Positions 35,240 through 44,240 of a stretch of 64,000 nucleotides of DNA are shown one piece after another (within the stretch, counting starts at the first letter, position 1; each line of letters begins with the position of its first letter). Position numbers and translations under genes: made by a program. This DNA comes from Solibacillus cecembensis (lineage in GTDB: Bacteria > Bacillota > Bacilli > Bacillales_A > Planococcaceae), in assembly GCF_001439635.1 (NCBI RefSeq), contig NZ_LMBZ01000013.1:1-64000 (forward strand), in the 5' to 3' direction. The notes under the pieces were generated by a model, which was not told the DNA's origin, ran no database searches, and saw only the letters and a list, made by a program, of their open reading frames with translations.

Positions 35240-35280
35240 TAAAAATATCATTTCGACCGTTAGTCAAAATGATATTTTTC
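35240..35280 (-). terminator. Intrinsic terminator of recA
   Basis: AAAAATATCATTTCGAC (35241-35257) pairs with GTCAAAATGATATTTTT (35263-35279), one mismatch. T-runs occur on both sides, so it may work in both directions. Confidence 0.85.
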
Positions 35281-35325
35281 AAGTAAATTAAGTTATTCAT
35301 TGATGAACCAAAAAATTCGAATTAC

Positions 35326-36390
35326 TTATTCTTCATCTTTCAATAAGTCTAACTCTTCCTCTTCTTTCTCTTGGTGATCATGCGCACCAATTGTGTAGCC
35401 TAACTCACCAATTCCAAAGTTTTGACGGATTTTTTCAGCTACTTCATCGCGAATTGCTGGATTTTCCTTAAAGAATTGCTTCACGTTTTCACGACCTTGA
35501 CCAATGCGGTCGTTGTTATAAGAATACCATGAGCCACTTTTTTGAATAATATCTAACTCTGCACCAATATCAACGATTTCTCCTTCTTTTGAAATCCCTT
35601 CACCATACATAATATCAACTTCTGCTGTGCGGAATGGTGGTGCTACTTTATTTTTTACAACTTTAATTTTTGTTTTGTTTCCAACAATATCCGTACCTTG
35701 CTTAATTGCTTCGCCTCTACGAACTTCTAGACGGATCGACGAGTAGAACTTTAACGCACGTCCACCGGTAGTTGTTTCAGGATTTCCGAACATAACCCCA
35801 ATTTTTTCACGAACTTGGTTAATAAAGATTGCTAACGTATTTGATTTATTAATAACACCCGATAACTTACGAAGTGCTTGAGACATTAAACGTGCTTGGA
35901 GACCCATATGTGAGTCACCCATTTCACCTTCAATTTCCGCTTTTGGTACTAATGCTGCTACTGAGTCAATAACGATAATATCAATAGCGCCTGAACGCAC
36001 TAATGCCTCAGCAATTTCAAGAGCCTGCTCCCCTGTATCTGGCTGTGATAATAATAACTCATCAATATTAACGCCTAGCTTTTGTGCATAAACAGGATCT
36101 AATGCATGCTCTGCATCGATAAATGCTGCCGTACCACCATTTGCTTGAATTTCTGCAATTGCGTGAAGCGTTACTGTTGTTTTACCTGAAGATTCAGGTC
36201 CGTAAACTTCCACAATGCGTCCACGTGGGTATCCACCTATACCTAGTGCTGTATCAAGCGCAATAGAGCCTGAAGAGGATGTTTCCATCTTGCGGTCTGT
36301 TGCTTCCCCTAACTTCATAACAGAACCTTTACCGAATTGCTTTTCAATTTGTTTTAACGCCATATCTAATGCTGTTTTACGATCGCTCAA
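35326..36390 (-). CDS. recA: Recombinase RecA
   Basis: Strand-exchange recombinase and co-protease for LexA cleavage. Walker [10 protein letters not shown], Walker [11 protein letters not shown] and the loop-2 region [20 protein letters not shown] are all intact. Length is 354 with the usual acidic C-terminus. The start is a TTG (36388-36390) behind AAGGAGG, giving the standard N-terminus [21 protein letters not shown] LexA box and a consensus-like promoter lie upstream. Confidence 0.98.
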   Translation of the reverse strand: MSDRKTALDMALKQIEKQFGKGSVMKLGEATDRKMETSSSGSIALDTALGIGGYPRGRIVEVYGPESSGKTTVTLHAIAEIQANGGTAAFIDAEHALDPVYAQKLGVNIDELLLSQPDTGEQALEIAEALVRSGAIDIIVIDSVAALVPKAEIEGEMGDSHMGLQARLMSQALRKLSGVINKSNTLAIFINQVREKIGVMFGNPETTTGGRALKFYSSIRLEVRRGEAIKQGTDIVGNKTKIKVVKNKVAPPFRTAEVDIMYGEGISKEGEIVDIGAELDIIQKSGSWYSYNNDRIGQGRENVKQFFKENPAIRDEVAEKIRQNFGIGELGYTIGAHDHQEKEEEELDLLKDEE

Positions 36391-36437
36391 ATTATTTCCT
36401 CCTTAAGAAAAAAGCCTAATTTGTAATTTATATTCCT

Positions 36438-36467
36438 ATTATACTCGGTAATGGCATCACATTGCAA
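36438..36467 (-). promoter_or_regulatory. SigA-type promoter of recA
   Basis: On the minus strand TTGCAA (36462-36467), an 18-bp spacer and a perfect TATAAT (36438-36443), about 45 bp before the recA start codon. Confidence 0.75.
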
Positions 36468-36474
36468 GAAAAAG

Positions 36475-36488
36475 CGAACGTATTTTCG
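36475..36488 (-). promoter_or_regulatory. LexA (DinR) SOS box upstream of recA
   Basis: Minus-strand CGAAAATACGTTCG matches the Bacillus SOS consensus CGAACNNNNGTTCG at all but one fixed position. It sits 7 bp upstream of the -35 box, as expected for LexA repression of recA. Confidence 0.75.
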
Positions 36489-36554
36489 GTTTTCACTTCA
36501 AACTGACGAAATCAGCCTCTTTTTTCATTTAAAATGACAATTTGCTTGATTTAT

Positions 36555-36658
36555 TTAACTTGATTCAGCAGAAGTCCCCTACTTCTATAAGTGGGGGATG
36601 AATGCCAAATATGCCATTCTATTCAGTGGTGGTTCAAACCCCGGCTGAATCAAGTTAA
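36555..36658 (+). repeat. Full copy (B) of a 104-bp palindromic repeat with 15-bp terminal inverted repeats
   Basis: TTAACTTGATTCAGC (36555-36569) and GCTGAATCAAGTTAA (36644-36658) are perfect inverted repeats. Inside, CCCCTACTTCTATAAGTGGGG forms a hairpin. The element has no coding capacity. It resembles a non-autonomous element (MITE or IS200/IS605-end derivative). Copies A and C occur in this window. Confidence 0.85.
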
Positions 36659-36745
36659 GCTCCAGCGGATGTCACAGATTTTTAAGAGGAGCTTTTCGAG
36701 CGAACTCGAAAAAAATCTGGACGCAATTACGCCGAGGCGTAATTG
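36659..36745. repeat. Nested palindromic tail next to repeat copy B
   Basis: Three perfect palindromic pairings: CAGATTTTT/AAAAATCTG (36675-36683 with 36711-36719), TTTTCGAG/CTCGAAAA (36693-36700 with 36705-36712), and CAATTACGCC/GGCGTAATTG (36724-36733 with 36736-36745). The last one lies just after the cinA stop. No gene is seen in the recA-cinA gap. Confidence 0.75.
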
Positions 36746-36754
36746 ATATAATTT

Positions 36755-38008
36755 TCACTTTTTATAACCGCTTTTCACTAATTCGCGCATCAAAAAACTG
36801 TACGTAAATTTGACCGCACGCAGTCGATTCGTATTGCGTGAGCTAGAAAGGTGTAATTGATAAGTGAGTGGTTGTTCATCCCCGATACAAATCGCTATCC
36901 ATACTGTGCCTGCTGGTTGATTACCGTGACCAGTCGGACCAGCTGCACCTGTCAAACCTACACCAATATCCGTTTGAAATTTTTTCTTAACTTGCACCGC
37001 CATAGCTGCTGCGCATTCACTACTTACAACGCTATGTTGATCGAGTAAATCTTTTGAAATGCCTAACTGCTCTATTTTCGCTTGCTCTGTATAAGTAACA
37101 ATACCACCAATCAGTGTCCCACCTACACCTGGAACTTCGGCAAGCTCTGATTGGAATAGACCTGCTGTTAAACTTTCAGCTGCTGCAATCGTCAAATTAT
37201 TATCCAGTAATCGTTCTACTAATTTTGATGCCAGTGAGTCATCATCATTGCCGTAGTGATAGTCCCCTACAAGCGCTAGAACTTGCTGTTTTTTGTCGTT
37301 AATTAATTGCCAAGCAGTTAACTCATCGTCAGCCTTTGCTGTAATACGCAGCGTCACCTCGCCATCAGAGGCAAGTGGCGCCACTGTTGGATTCGATTGG
37401 TCGTCTAAAATCGCTTGTACTTGCACTTCTAATGCTGCTTCACCAATGCCATAAAAACGTAGGACATGTGAAATAATGACTGCACCATCATGCATTTTCG
37501 CTGCTAATTTAGGCTTCGCTTCGAACTGAAACATTGGCTCTAATTCTTTTGGCGGTCCAGGTAATAAAATATACGTATGATTATCGTTTTCTAACAGCAT
37601 TCCAGGTGCCATCCCGTGACGATTTTCAAGCACATCACAGCCCTTTAGGACAAGTGCCTGCTTGCGATTATTTTCGGTCATTGGTTGCTGGTGTTTTGCA
37701 AAAAACGCTTCAATCGAACGAATAGCTACTTCATCCATTATTAATTCGGTATTCAAATGCTTGGCAATCGTTTCTTTTGTTAAATCATCCTTCGTCGGAC
37801 CTAGACCTCCAGAAAAAATAATTAAATCCGCACGACTTTCCGCAATTTTAATCGTTTCCACTAATCGATTGGCATTGTCTCCTACTACCGTATGATAAAA
37901 AACATTAATGCCTAATTCCGATAGTTGATTCGAAATAAATTTCGCATTCGTGTTGGCAATTTGACCAAGCAATAATTCTGAACCAACTGCAATGACTTCT
38001 GCATTCAT
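36755..38008 (-). CDS. cinA: CinA, competence/damage-inducible protein with NMN deamidase domain
   Basis: Two-domain protein: an N-terminal MoCF-like domain (EVIAVGSELLLGQIANTNAK, FSGGLGPTKDD) and a C-terminal CinA/PncC domain for nicotinamide-nucleotide amidation chemistry (AAESLTAGLFQSELAEVPG, IVTYTEQAK, TGAAGPTGHGNQPAG). The ATG at 38006-38008 (417 aa) has GGTGGAG upstream and gives the family length; the longer frame to 38059 has no family counterpart. It precedes recA, as in Bacillus, but a repeat-containing gap of more than 360 bp separates the genes here. Confidence 0.95.
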   Translation of the reverse strand: MNAEVIAVGSELLLGQIANTNAKFISNQLSELGINVFYHTVVGDNANRLVETIKIAESRADLIIFSGGLGPTKDDLTKETIAKHLNTELIMDEVAIRSIEAFFAKHQQPMTENNRKQALVLKGCDVLENRHGMAPGMLLENDNHTYILLPGPPKELEPMFQFEAKPKLAAKMHDGAVIISHVLRFYGIGEAALEVQVQAILDDQSNPTVAPLASDGEVTLRITAKADDELTAWQLINDKKQQVLALVGDYHYGNDDDSLASKLVERLLDNNLTIAAAESLTAGLFQSELAEVPGVGGTLIGGIVTYTEQAKIEQLGISKDLLDQHSVVSSECAAAMAVQVKKKFQTDIGVGLTGAAGPTGHGNQPAGTVWIAICIGDEQPLTYQLHLSSSRNTNRLRAVKFTYSFLMRELVKSGYKK

Positions 38009-38057
38009 TAAACTCCACCATCCTGTCCAATTTTCCATTCTTGTAACTGCATAATCC

Positions 38058-38097
38058 AAAAATCATCATTTCGGTTAAGACCAAAATGATGATTTTT
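38058..38097 (-). terminator. Intrinsic terminator after pgsA
   Basis: AAAAATCATCATTTCGGT (38058-38075) pairs with ACCAAAATGATGATTTTT (38080-38097), one mismatch, and TTTTT follows on the minus strand. It shares the CATTTYG/CRAAATG core of several terminators in this window. Confidence 0.85.
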
Positions 38098-38131
38098 TAA
38101 CTATATCCTATCAATTGCAAAGTTATTGATT

Positions 38132-38710
38132 TTACTTTGACTCCAGCAATGCACGACGATTAATATAAAAATAATCCCAGCCTGACCATACTGTGAAAAT
38201 TAATGCGATATACAACATAATATCATCAAATGGAATACCTACTAAAGTAAATATCGTATTGTGTAAAATTAACGCTGAAATTGCAACAATTTGTGCCCAT
38301 GTTTTAACTTTCCCAAGTTGATTGGCTGCTACAACTTCTCCCTGCCCCGCTAAAATTAAGCGTAAACCGGTTACCGCAAACTCGCGAGAAATAATAATAA
38401 TCACAATCCAAGCAGGCGCTAAATCGATTTCAACAAGTAAAATAAATGCTGCTGAAACGAGTAATTTATCTGCTAATGGATCTAAAAATTTCCCTAAGTT
38501 TGTCACTAAATCGTACTTACGTGCATAATAACCATCGACCCAATCCGTTGCTGAAGCAAAAATAAAGATTAACGCTCCGATAAAATAGTTCACTTGCATT
38601 TCTGCACCAAACAGCGTCATATTACCCCAGCCGAAATCAAACATCATTACAATCACAAATATTGGGATTAAAAGTATGCGTGAGACTGTAATCTTATTTG
38701 GAATATTCAT
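38132..38710 (-). CDS. pgsA: CDP-diacylglycerol-glycerol-3-phosphate 3-phosphatidyltransferase
   Basis: Membrane enzyme making phosphatidylglycerophosphate. The CDP-alcohol phosphotransferase signature DG-x2-AR-x8-G-x3-D-x3-D is present in DWVDGYYARKYDL followed by GKFLDPLADK. Length is 192 with about five hydrophobic segments. ATG behind AAAGGTG. It lies between ymfM/rodZ and cinA as in B. subtilis. Confidence 0.96.
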   Translation of the reverse strand: MNIPNKITVSRILLIPIFVIVMMFDFGWGNMTLFGAEMQVNYFIGALIFIFASATDWVDGYYARKYDLVTNLGKFLDPLADKLLVSAAFILLVEIDLAPAWIVIIIISREFAVTGLRLILAGQGEVVAANQLGKVKTWAQIVAISALILHNTIFTLVGIPFDDIMLYIALIFTVWSGWDYFYINRRALLESK

Positions 38711-38736
38711 TTTCTAACACCTTTCGTTTGAAAGAA

Positions 38737-38761
38737 AATAGCCATCTTAAAGATGACTATT
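38737..38761 (-). terminator. Possible attenuator between rodZ and pgsA
   Basis: AATAGCCATCTT and AAGATGACTATT form an 11-to-12-bp stem with one G-T wobble and a very short loop, ending in TTTTC on the minus strand. It overlaps the rodZ stop codon. The weak T tract suggests partial read-through into pgsA. Confidence 0.45.
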
Positions 38762-39662
38762 GTCCTTGTTGTTCCGTAACTAGCTTCAAAATAATGTTTT
38801 GTGTAGTACGATCTTGTGCATATGTTAATTCTACATCATTTACAAATACTTTTACCACTTTTGAATTCCCTAATCGAATGCGTGCATAGGCATTTGCTGT
38901 AGAATCATTCTCCACAACTTCTCCCGCTTTGTATACTCGGTCCGTAATTTGTTCTTCTGCTCTTTTCCCTGCAGTAGCTTCATTTCGAATACCTAACCAT
39001 GTATCACCTGAAACTACCAAGCGAATATTTAACGTATCCGTTCCTGATACTTCATAAACTGTATTTTCTCCATTTACAGCACCTGGAGTAATGGCTTGTG
39101 ACACGATAGGTTCTTCTACGATTGGTTCTTCCGGTTCGTTATCCGTTTCTGTACCTTCCTCATTTGTCGGGTCAGCTGTATCTTTTGGTTGATCTTTATT
39201 TGCATTATTTTGCGCATATTCGAATGGTTTATCGCTATTATCTGCGACATCGGGATTTTCACCTGATTTTTTGACCATTAATGTCCAACTAACGACAAGA
39301 ATGACAATCAAAAATAAACCCGCAATCATTTTTGGCATGGCTTCCATCGTTTTATTTGAAGTGCTTGAAGCCATTCTACGACGACTTGGGCTTTGTGAAA
39401 AGGACTGTGCTACTTCCTCTTTCTGCACTTCTGGCACTTCTTTTCGATAATCCATAAATAGTTGATCTGCATCGAGTCCAACCGCTTCAGCATATTGTTT
39501 AATAAATGCTCGTACATAGAAAGAACCTGGCATAATTGAATAATTGCCTTCTTCAATTCCGATTAAGTAACGCTTTTGAATTTTCGTCATTTCTTGTAAA
39601 TCATCTAAGCTATAGCCTTTAGCTAATCTCGCTTCTTTCAAGCGAGCTCCTAGTTCTGTCAA
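38757..39662 (-). CDS. ymfM: RodZ-like protein (YmfM): HTH, membrane anchor and DUF4115 domain
   Basis: Cell-shape protein linking MreB to the membrane. The N-terminal XRE-type HTH (TELGARLKEARLAKGYSLDD, ending GSFYVRAFIKQYAE) is followed by one membrane segment (IAGLFLIVILVVSWTLMV, near residues 115-132), an acidic threonine/glutamate-rich linker and a C-terminal RodZ domain. The start is a TTG (39660-39662) with AGGTG six bases upstream; the GTG three codons earlier lacks a spaced ribosome site. Length is 301. Confidence 0.92.
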   Translation of the reverse strand: MTELGARLKEARLAKGYSLDDLQEMTKIQKRYLIGIEEGNYSIMPGSFYVRAFIKQYAEAVGLDADQLFMDYRKEVPEVQKEEVAQSFSQSPSRRRMASSTSNKTMEAMPKMIAGLFLIVILVVSWTLMVKKSGENPDVADNSDKPFEYAQNNANKDQPKDTADPTNEEGTETDNEPEEPIVEEPIVSQAITPGAVNGENTVYEVSGTDTLNIRLVVSGDTWLGIRNEATAGKRAEEQITDRVYKAGEVVENDSTANAYARIRLGNSKVVKVFVNDVELTYAQDRTTQNIILKLVTEQQGQ

Positions 39663-39735
39663 AAAAAACACCTACTTCTTAATATATTCACTTTCTAGTA
39701 TACCTTATAGAAAAAGGCAGCAACATCCTAATTAC

Positions 39736-40533
39736 TTAGAAGTTAAAACTACCAAATCCACCAAAATTATCAGATTCAGATAATCCATTATTTTTTTCGA
39801 TAATTTCATATGTTATTTCTTCGTCGGGATGATGACGTAATTCAATAATATAATCAAAATCCTCTATTTTATATGGTGAATGTTGGACAAATAAATCGGG
39901 ATGTTCGATTACTTTAATTGTAGACATACCCATCATTTCTCTCACAAGTTGCTGATGTCGTTCATCTGTGACACGACGCGTTACTGCTCCATCTAAAATA
40001 AAAATATTATTACCATTAAACTCATCGCCCATCAATGTATTTCGAACCGTTTGCTTTATCATTGTAGAAGAAATAAATATCCACCGCTTATTTGCACAAA
40101 CGCTAGCCGCAACAATGGACTCGGTCTTTCCTACACGTGGCATTCCTCGGATTCCAATAAGCTTATGTCCATCTTTTTTAAATAATTCCGCCATAAAATC
40201 AACTAAAATACCTAACTCATCACGGACAAAGCGAAATGTATTTTTTTCATCTGCGTCTTTTGGAATATAATGGCCATGACGTACTGCCAAACGATCTCGC
40301 AATTTTGGTTGACGGAATCTTGTTACATTAATATTTTCCATTGTCGATACAATTGAAATAAAACGTTGAATGGATTCTTCGTTGTCCGTAGATAATAGCA
40401 TTCCACGATGTGCCTCATCTACACCATTAATCGAGACAATATTGACACGAAGCATGCCAAGCAATGAAGCGATATCCCCTAATAATCCAGGTCTATTTAC
40501 TTGAATTTCATATTCGAAATACCATTCGCCCAT
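39736..40533 (-). CDS. ymfK: YmfK (DUF3388) protein with ACT-like and P-loop-like motifs
   Basis: Conserved Bacillales protein of unknown function. Residues 1-75 look like an ACT-type regulatory domain (NRPGLLGDIASLLGMLRVNI). A glycine-rich GIRGMPRVGKTES fits the Walker A form G-x4-GK-T, and FILDGAVTRR could serve as Walker B. The ATG at 40531-40533 has AAGGGA upstream; the six-codon longer form starts within that ribosome site. Length is 265. The small ymfJ gene that precedes it in B. subtilis is absent. Confidence 0.88.
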   Translation of the reverse strand: MGEWYFEYEIQVNRPGLLGDIASLLGMLRVNIVSINGVDEAHRGMLLSTDNEESIQRFISIVSTMENINVTRFRQPKLRDRLAVRHGHYIPKDADEKNTFRFVRDELGILVDFMAELFKKDGHKLIGIRGMPRVGKTESIVAASVCANKRWIFISSTMIKQTVRNTLMGDEFNGNNIFILDGAVTRRVTDERHQQLVREMMGMSTIKVIEHPDLFVQHSPYKIEDFDYIIELRHHPDEEITYEIIEKNNGLSESDNFGGFGSFNF

Positions 40534-40694
40534 TAAAATCGATCCCTTCATTGATTAAACGCATAATTTCTTTATTAGTTCCATGATAGCTGATTTTCTA
40601 AGCAATTAAAAGTTCGAATGTACGGTTTTTCGCCTTATTTTCAATAAATTTCTCTTCATTCAACAAAATTCGCATCTGTATCGATTATTCTACC

Positions 40695-40735
40695 TAAAAA
40701 AGATGCCGCTCACTTTCTCTGAGAGACATCCTTTT
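40695..40735 (-). terminator. Intrinsic terminator after ymfI
   Basis: GATGCCGCTCA (40702-40712) and TGAGAGACATC (40720-40730) pair as two 4-bp blocks around an internal loop, with a run of six T on the minus strand. Confidence 0.65.
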
Positions 40736-40766
40736 TGGAAAATGACCTTTAATGATTGGTTTGTCA

Positions 40767-41495
40767 TTATATGTACCATCCACCATTTACACGCACTATT
40801 TGCCCCGTTACATAATCAGCTTTGCCACTGAACAGAAATGCGACCATATTGGCAATATCCTCTGTTTTCCCAAATGCTTGTAACGGAATTTGATCCACAA
40901 TTTCAGTACGTTCCTGCTCATCTAGCACAGCATTCATTTTCGTATCAATAATCCCTGGTGCAATACCGTTTATACGAATGCCATTATAGGCCGCTTCCTG
41001 TGCATATGCTTTTACAAAGCTATGTTGCGCGCCTTTTACAGCAGAATACACCACTTCACCAGCCGCGCCTGCATCCCCCCAAATGGAGCCAATTAAAAGG
41101 ATATAGCTGCTCGGGTTGGCTCTTAGCTTGGACGCTAACAATGCCGTTGTCTGCATCGGATTTTGAACATGTACCTTCCAAAGCTTCGCCATTTCGTTCA
41201 CAGGTGTATCCTCTAATAGCCCATAATATGCATGACCATTTGCAAATAGTATGGCCTGCAGGGAGAAAATTTGACTCGCTAATGTTTGTGCGCCATCATC
41301 TAAACTAAAATCCGCTTGTACGATTAAAAATTCTTGTTTAGGATAGCACACTACCAATTGCTCCAATAGCATTTGTACTGTTTGCCTGTTCGCGTTGTAA
41401 TGCAAATAGAGTGACCAGCCATCCTCTGCCAATTTACGGCAAATGGATTGGCCAATCTCACCCGATGCACCACAAACTAATGCGAATTTTTTCAT
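40767..41495 (-). CDS. ymfI: YmfI, short-chain dehydrogenase/reductase
   Basis: NAD(P)-dependent oxidoreductase of the classical SDR family, related to 3-oxoacyl-ACP reductases. It has LVCGASGEIGQSICRKL, the catalytic YSAVKGAQHSFVKAYAQEAA, and a C-terminal DYVTGQIVRVNGGWYI. Length is 242. It overlaps the ymfH stop by four bases, so the two are coupled. The substrate is unknown. It forms the end of the ymfF-ymfH-ymfI transcript. Confidence 0.94.
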   Translation of the reverse strand: MKKFALVCGASGEIGQSICRKLAEDGWSLYLHYNANRQTVQMLLEQLVVCYPKQEFLIVQADFSLDDGAQTLASQIFSLQAILFANGHAYYGLLEDTPVNEMAKLWKVHVQNPMQTTALLASKLRANPSSYILLIGSIWGDAGAAGEVVYSAVKGAQHSFVKAYAQEAAYNGIRINGIAPGIIDTKMNAVLDEQERTEIVDQIPLQAFGKTEDIANMVAFLFSGKADYVTGQIVRVNGGWYI

Positions 41496-42796
41496 TGTGC
41501 CGCGCGTTCACTCACTGGTAAAACCGTAAATACCGTTTGTTGATCTTCCCCTTGAATCGTTTTAAATGCTTCTGTCACATCCGCAACTGTCAGCTGTTCT
41601 AAAGCAGGTACGACATCAAATAAATTCATGTCATTAAATTCATAACGCGTAAATTGATTCGCAATAAATTCAATCGAGTTCAATGCACGTAGGAAGAAAC
41701 CGATTTTTTTACGTTTAATGCGCTCTACATCATCTTGCGTAAATAAATTTGATTGTGTGGCTTCTTTTAATTTATCCTTAATCGCTTGCACTAACTGCTC
41801 TGGCTTTTCAGTATCTGAGCCGATTAACGCGAAGCCATAGCCTTTTTCAAGTGAAAAATCATAGGCATAGGATTCATCAATTAAGCCGTTTTCATAAATG
41901 TCTGTATAAAACTGTGCTGCACGACCAAATAAGCATTCTAAACCAATTTGTACAGCTAGCTCATGCTTTAACATTTGCTCGCCACTTAAGCTTGTTTCTT
42001 TCGCTTTTAAACCGACATAGACTTTTGGCTTTTGAACATCCATGTGAAGGACACGCTCTTTAATGGCAACCGTTGTTGGTTCCTCATCAAATAAACGTGT
42101 AATTTCCGTTGGTTCTGGGAATTGTTTTTTATTTTGGTCTTCTTCAATAAATGTCATCATTTCCACCGGGTCAACCGCGCCAATGACGAATAACAGCATA
42201 TTGGAAGGATGATAAAACGTATTGTAGCAAGTATATAAATGTTCTGCCGTAATGCCGTCAATCGATTCAATCGTACCTGCAATATCAATTTTCACAGGGT
42301 GTTGGTGATACATATTTTCAATTGCTCCAAAATAAAGACGCCAATCTGGTGTATCATCATACATCGTTATTTCTTGCCCAATAATCCCTTTTTCCTTATT
42401 GACCGTTTCTTCCGTAAAATATGGTTCTTGAACGAAATTCAATAACGTTTCGGTACTTTTATATAGGTGATCGGTTGCAGAAAATAAATAAGCCGTTCTT
42501 GTAAATGATGTATAAGCATTTGCTTGTGCACCGACTTCACTAAACTTTTGGAAAACGTCGCCATCTTCTTTTTCAAACATTTTATGTTCTAAAAAATGGG
42601 CAATTCCGTCTGGTACTGTAATCGGTTCCGTTTCACCAAGTGGCGCAAATGTACGATCAATCGAACCGTATTTTGTTGTAAACGTCACAAATGTTTTAGA
42701 AAATCCTTTTTTAGGCAAAATATAAACGTCTAAACCATTTGCTAATTGTTTATAATAAAGTGTTTCATCTAGTTGTTTAAATTCAATCGTTTTCAC
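41492..42796 (-). CDS. ymfH: YmfH, M16-family zinc peptidase (catalytic partner)
   Basis: A 434-residue M16 peptidase with the inverted zinc motif HFLEHKMF (HxxEH) near residue 67, followed by the usual VGAQANAYTSFTRTAYLF. The companion YmfF lacks this motif, so the two probably form an active/inactive heterodimer, as in other M16B pairs. Three bases separate it from ymfF. Confidence 0.95.
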   Translation of the reverse strand: MKTIEFKQLDETLYYKQLANGLDVYILPKKGFSKTFVTFTTKYGSIDRTFAPLGETEPITVPDGIAHFLEHKMFEKEDGDVFQKFSEVGAQANAYTSFTRTAYLFSATDHLYKSTETLLNFVQEPYFTEETVNKEKGIIGQEITMYDDTPDWRLYFGAIENMYHQHPVKIDIAGTIESIDGITAEHLYTCYNTFYHPSNMLLFVIGAVDPVEMMTFIEEDQNKKQFPEPTEITRLFDEEPTTVAIKERVLHMDVQKPKVYVGLKAKETSLSGEQMLKHELAVQIGLECLFGRAAQFYTDIYENGLIDESYAYDFSLEKGYGFALIGSDTEKPEQLVQAIKDKLKEATQSNLFTQDDVERIKRKKIGFFLRALNSIEFIANQFTRYEFNDMNLFDVVPALEQLTVADVTEAFKTIQGEDQQTVFTVLPVSERAAQ

Positions 42797-42799
42797 GTA

Positions 42800-44062
42800 C
42801 TAGTCCTCCTTACCGCATAAGAAATACGTTGCCTCAAGCTTCATTTGTTGGGCCATTTGCTGTACATCTTCTTTCGTCACTGCCTGCCAACGCGCTGACC
42901 ATTTCTCTAATGTAAATGGATCTTTTAACTCTTTATACTGGTCAAAAATTTCAATTTGACCACGCGCTGAATCAAGCGCTTCTTTTAATTGATTAATTAA
43001 CATCGCTTTTGTTTGCGCTAATTCTAAATCCGTAATTTCACCATTTTGAAGCGCAACTAACTGCTCTGCAATCACTTCACGCGCTTTTGCTTCTTTTGCT
43101 GGCTCAATCCCCGAAACAACAAATAATAAGCCATATTGTGCCGCGTAGGAGCTTGAAGCGTAATATGCCAAGCTTTCACGTTCACGTACATTCATAAATA
43201 TTTTAGAATGCGCATATCCACCAAAAATGCCGTTGAAGATTTGCATTTTATGGAAGTCTTCATCACCAAAAACAACTGGCGTTTGATAACCGATATGCAG
43301 TTTCCCTTGCTTCATCTCTTGCGTTTCTTTCGTATATCCTTTTATATTTTCAGGAACTTCCTGATTACGTTCGGTTTTCTTTACTTCACGATCTATAAAT
43401 GGCAATGCTTCTTTAATTTTGGCTGTCATTTGCTCTACATCGATATCACCAACGACATAAATATCGATTGCATCTTGATTTAACATGTCTTCATAAGCTG
43501 CCGTTAAAGACTCTGGTGAAATGGCTTTGATTGCATCAATTGTACCATTCGCTGAAATAGACGCCGGGTGGTTTGGACGTAATATTTCCATTATACGCTT
43601 TTGTGCAAAACGAGACTTATCATCGAAAATGGATTGAATCCGTTGAATAACCATTTCCTTTTCACGTTCAACAATCGCTTTTATAAACACATTGTGCTCA
43701 AAGTTTGGCTTAAAAATCGCATCATGAAGTAATCCAATAACCTCATTTAACACACTGTCATGCGCTAAATAGTTGTCATTGACTGTTTCTGCGTTCATTA
43801 ATACTGTATGCTCTTCCCCACGTTTTGTCGTATCGAAATAGAGCACCGTCCCAAATAAATCATCTAAATAACTACGATATGCAGCAGACGTTGCGAAACG
43901 CGCATTACTATGCTGAAGGACATTCGATAAAACTGTACGTTCAGAAGCACCCTTTTCGGTTAATTGTGTTCTCCATTTAACCGAAAAATTGACCGTTTTA
44001 AATTGGGCTGTTTGTCGTATATGAAGTGAAACACCCTTCGCTAATTGTGTCGTTAAAAACAA
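42800..44062 (-). CDS. ymfF: YmfF, M16-family peptidase-like protein without zinc motif
   Basis: A 420-residue M16-fold protein. Where active members have HxxEH, it reads VLSNVLQHSNARFATSAAYR, so it is probably a non-catalytic partner of YmfH. The C-terminal half has the conserved IFGGYAHSKIFMNVRERESL and YYASSSYAAQYGLL. The start is a TTG behind AGGAGGGG. It is the first gene of the ymfFHI transcript, with a promoter at 44104-44133. Confidence 0.93.
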   Translation of the reverse strand: MFLTTQLAKGVSLHIRQTAQFKTVNFSVKWRTQLTEKGASERTVLSNVLQHSNARFATSAAYRSYLDDLFGTVLYFDTTKRGEEHTVLMNAETVNDNYLAHDSVLNEVIGLLHDAIFKPNFEHNVFIKAIVEREKEMVIQRIQSIFDDKSRFAQKRIMEILRPNHPASISANGTIDAIKAISPESLTAAYEDMLNQDAIDIYVVGDIDVEQMTAKIKEALPFIDREVKKTERNQEVPENIKGYTKETQEMKQGKLHIGYQTPVVFGDEDFHKMQIFNGIFGGYAHSKIFMNVRERESLAYYASSSYAAQYGLLFVVSGIEPAKEAKAREVIAEQLVALQNGEITDLELAQTKAMLINQLKEALDSARGQIEIFDQYKELKDPFTLEKWSARWQAVTKEDVQQMAQQMKLEATYFLCGKED

Positions 44063-44103
44063 AAAAACCCCTCCTGATTAACTAAATAAATACTTATATT
44101 CCT

Positions 44104-44133
44104 ACTATACATGTGTTTTGTTAATTTGTGCAA
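44104..44133 (-). promoter_or_regulatory. Probable promoter of ymfFHI
   Basis: Minus-strand TTGCAC (44128-44133), an 18-bp spacer and TATAGT (44104-44109), between the nup operon terminator and ymfF. Confidence 0.5.
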
Positions 44134-44194
44134 AATTATTATTATTTCACACCATTCAATTGTATTGTTCCCAAAACAGAAAAATTATAAGCAA

Positions 44195-44240
44195 GAAAAA
44201 ACTGCCCACACATTTTGACTTTGTGCAGGCAGAGTTTTTT
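44195..44240 (-). terminator. Intrinsic terminator of the nup operon
   Basis: CTGCCCACACA (44202-44212) and TGTGCAGGCAG (44222-44232) pair with one bulge, and TTTTTT follows on the minus strand. Confidence 0.8.
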
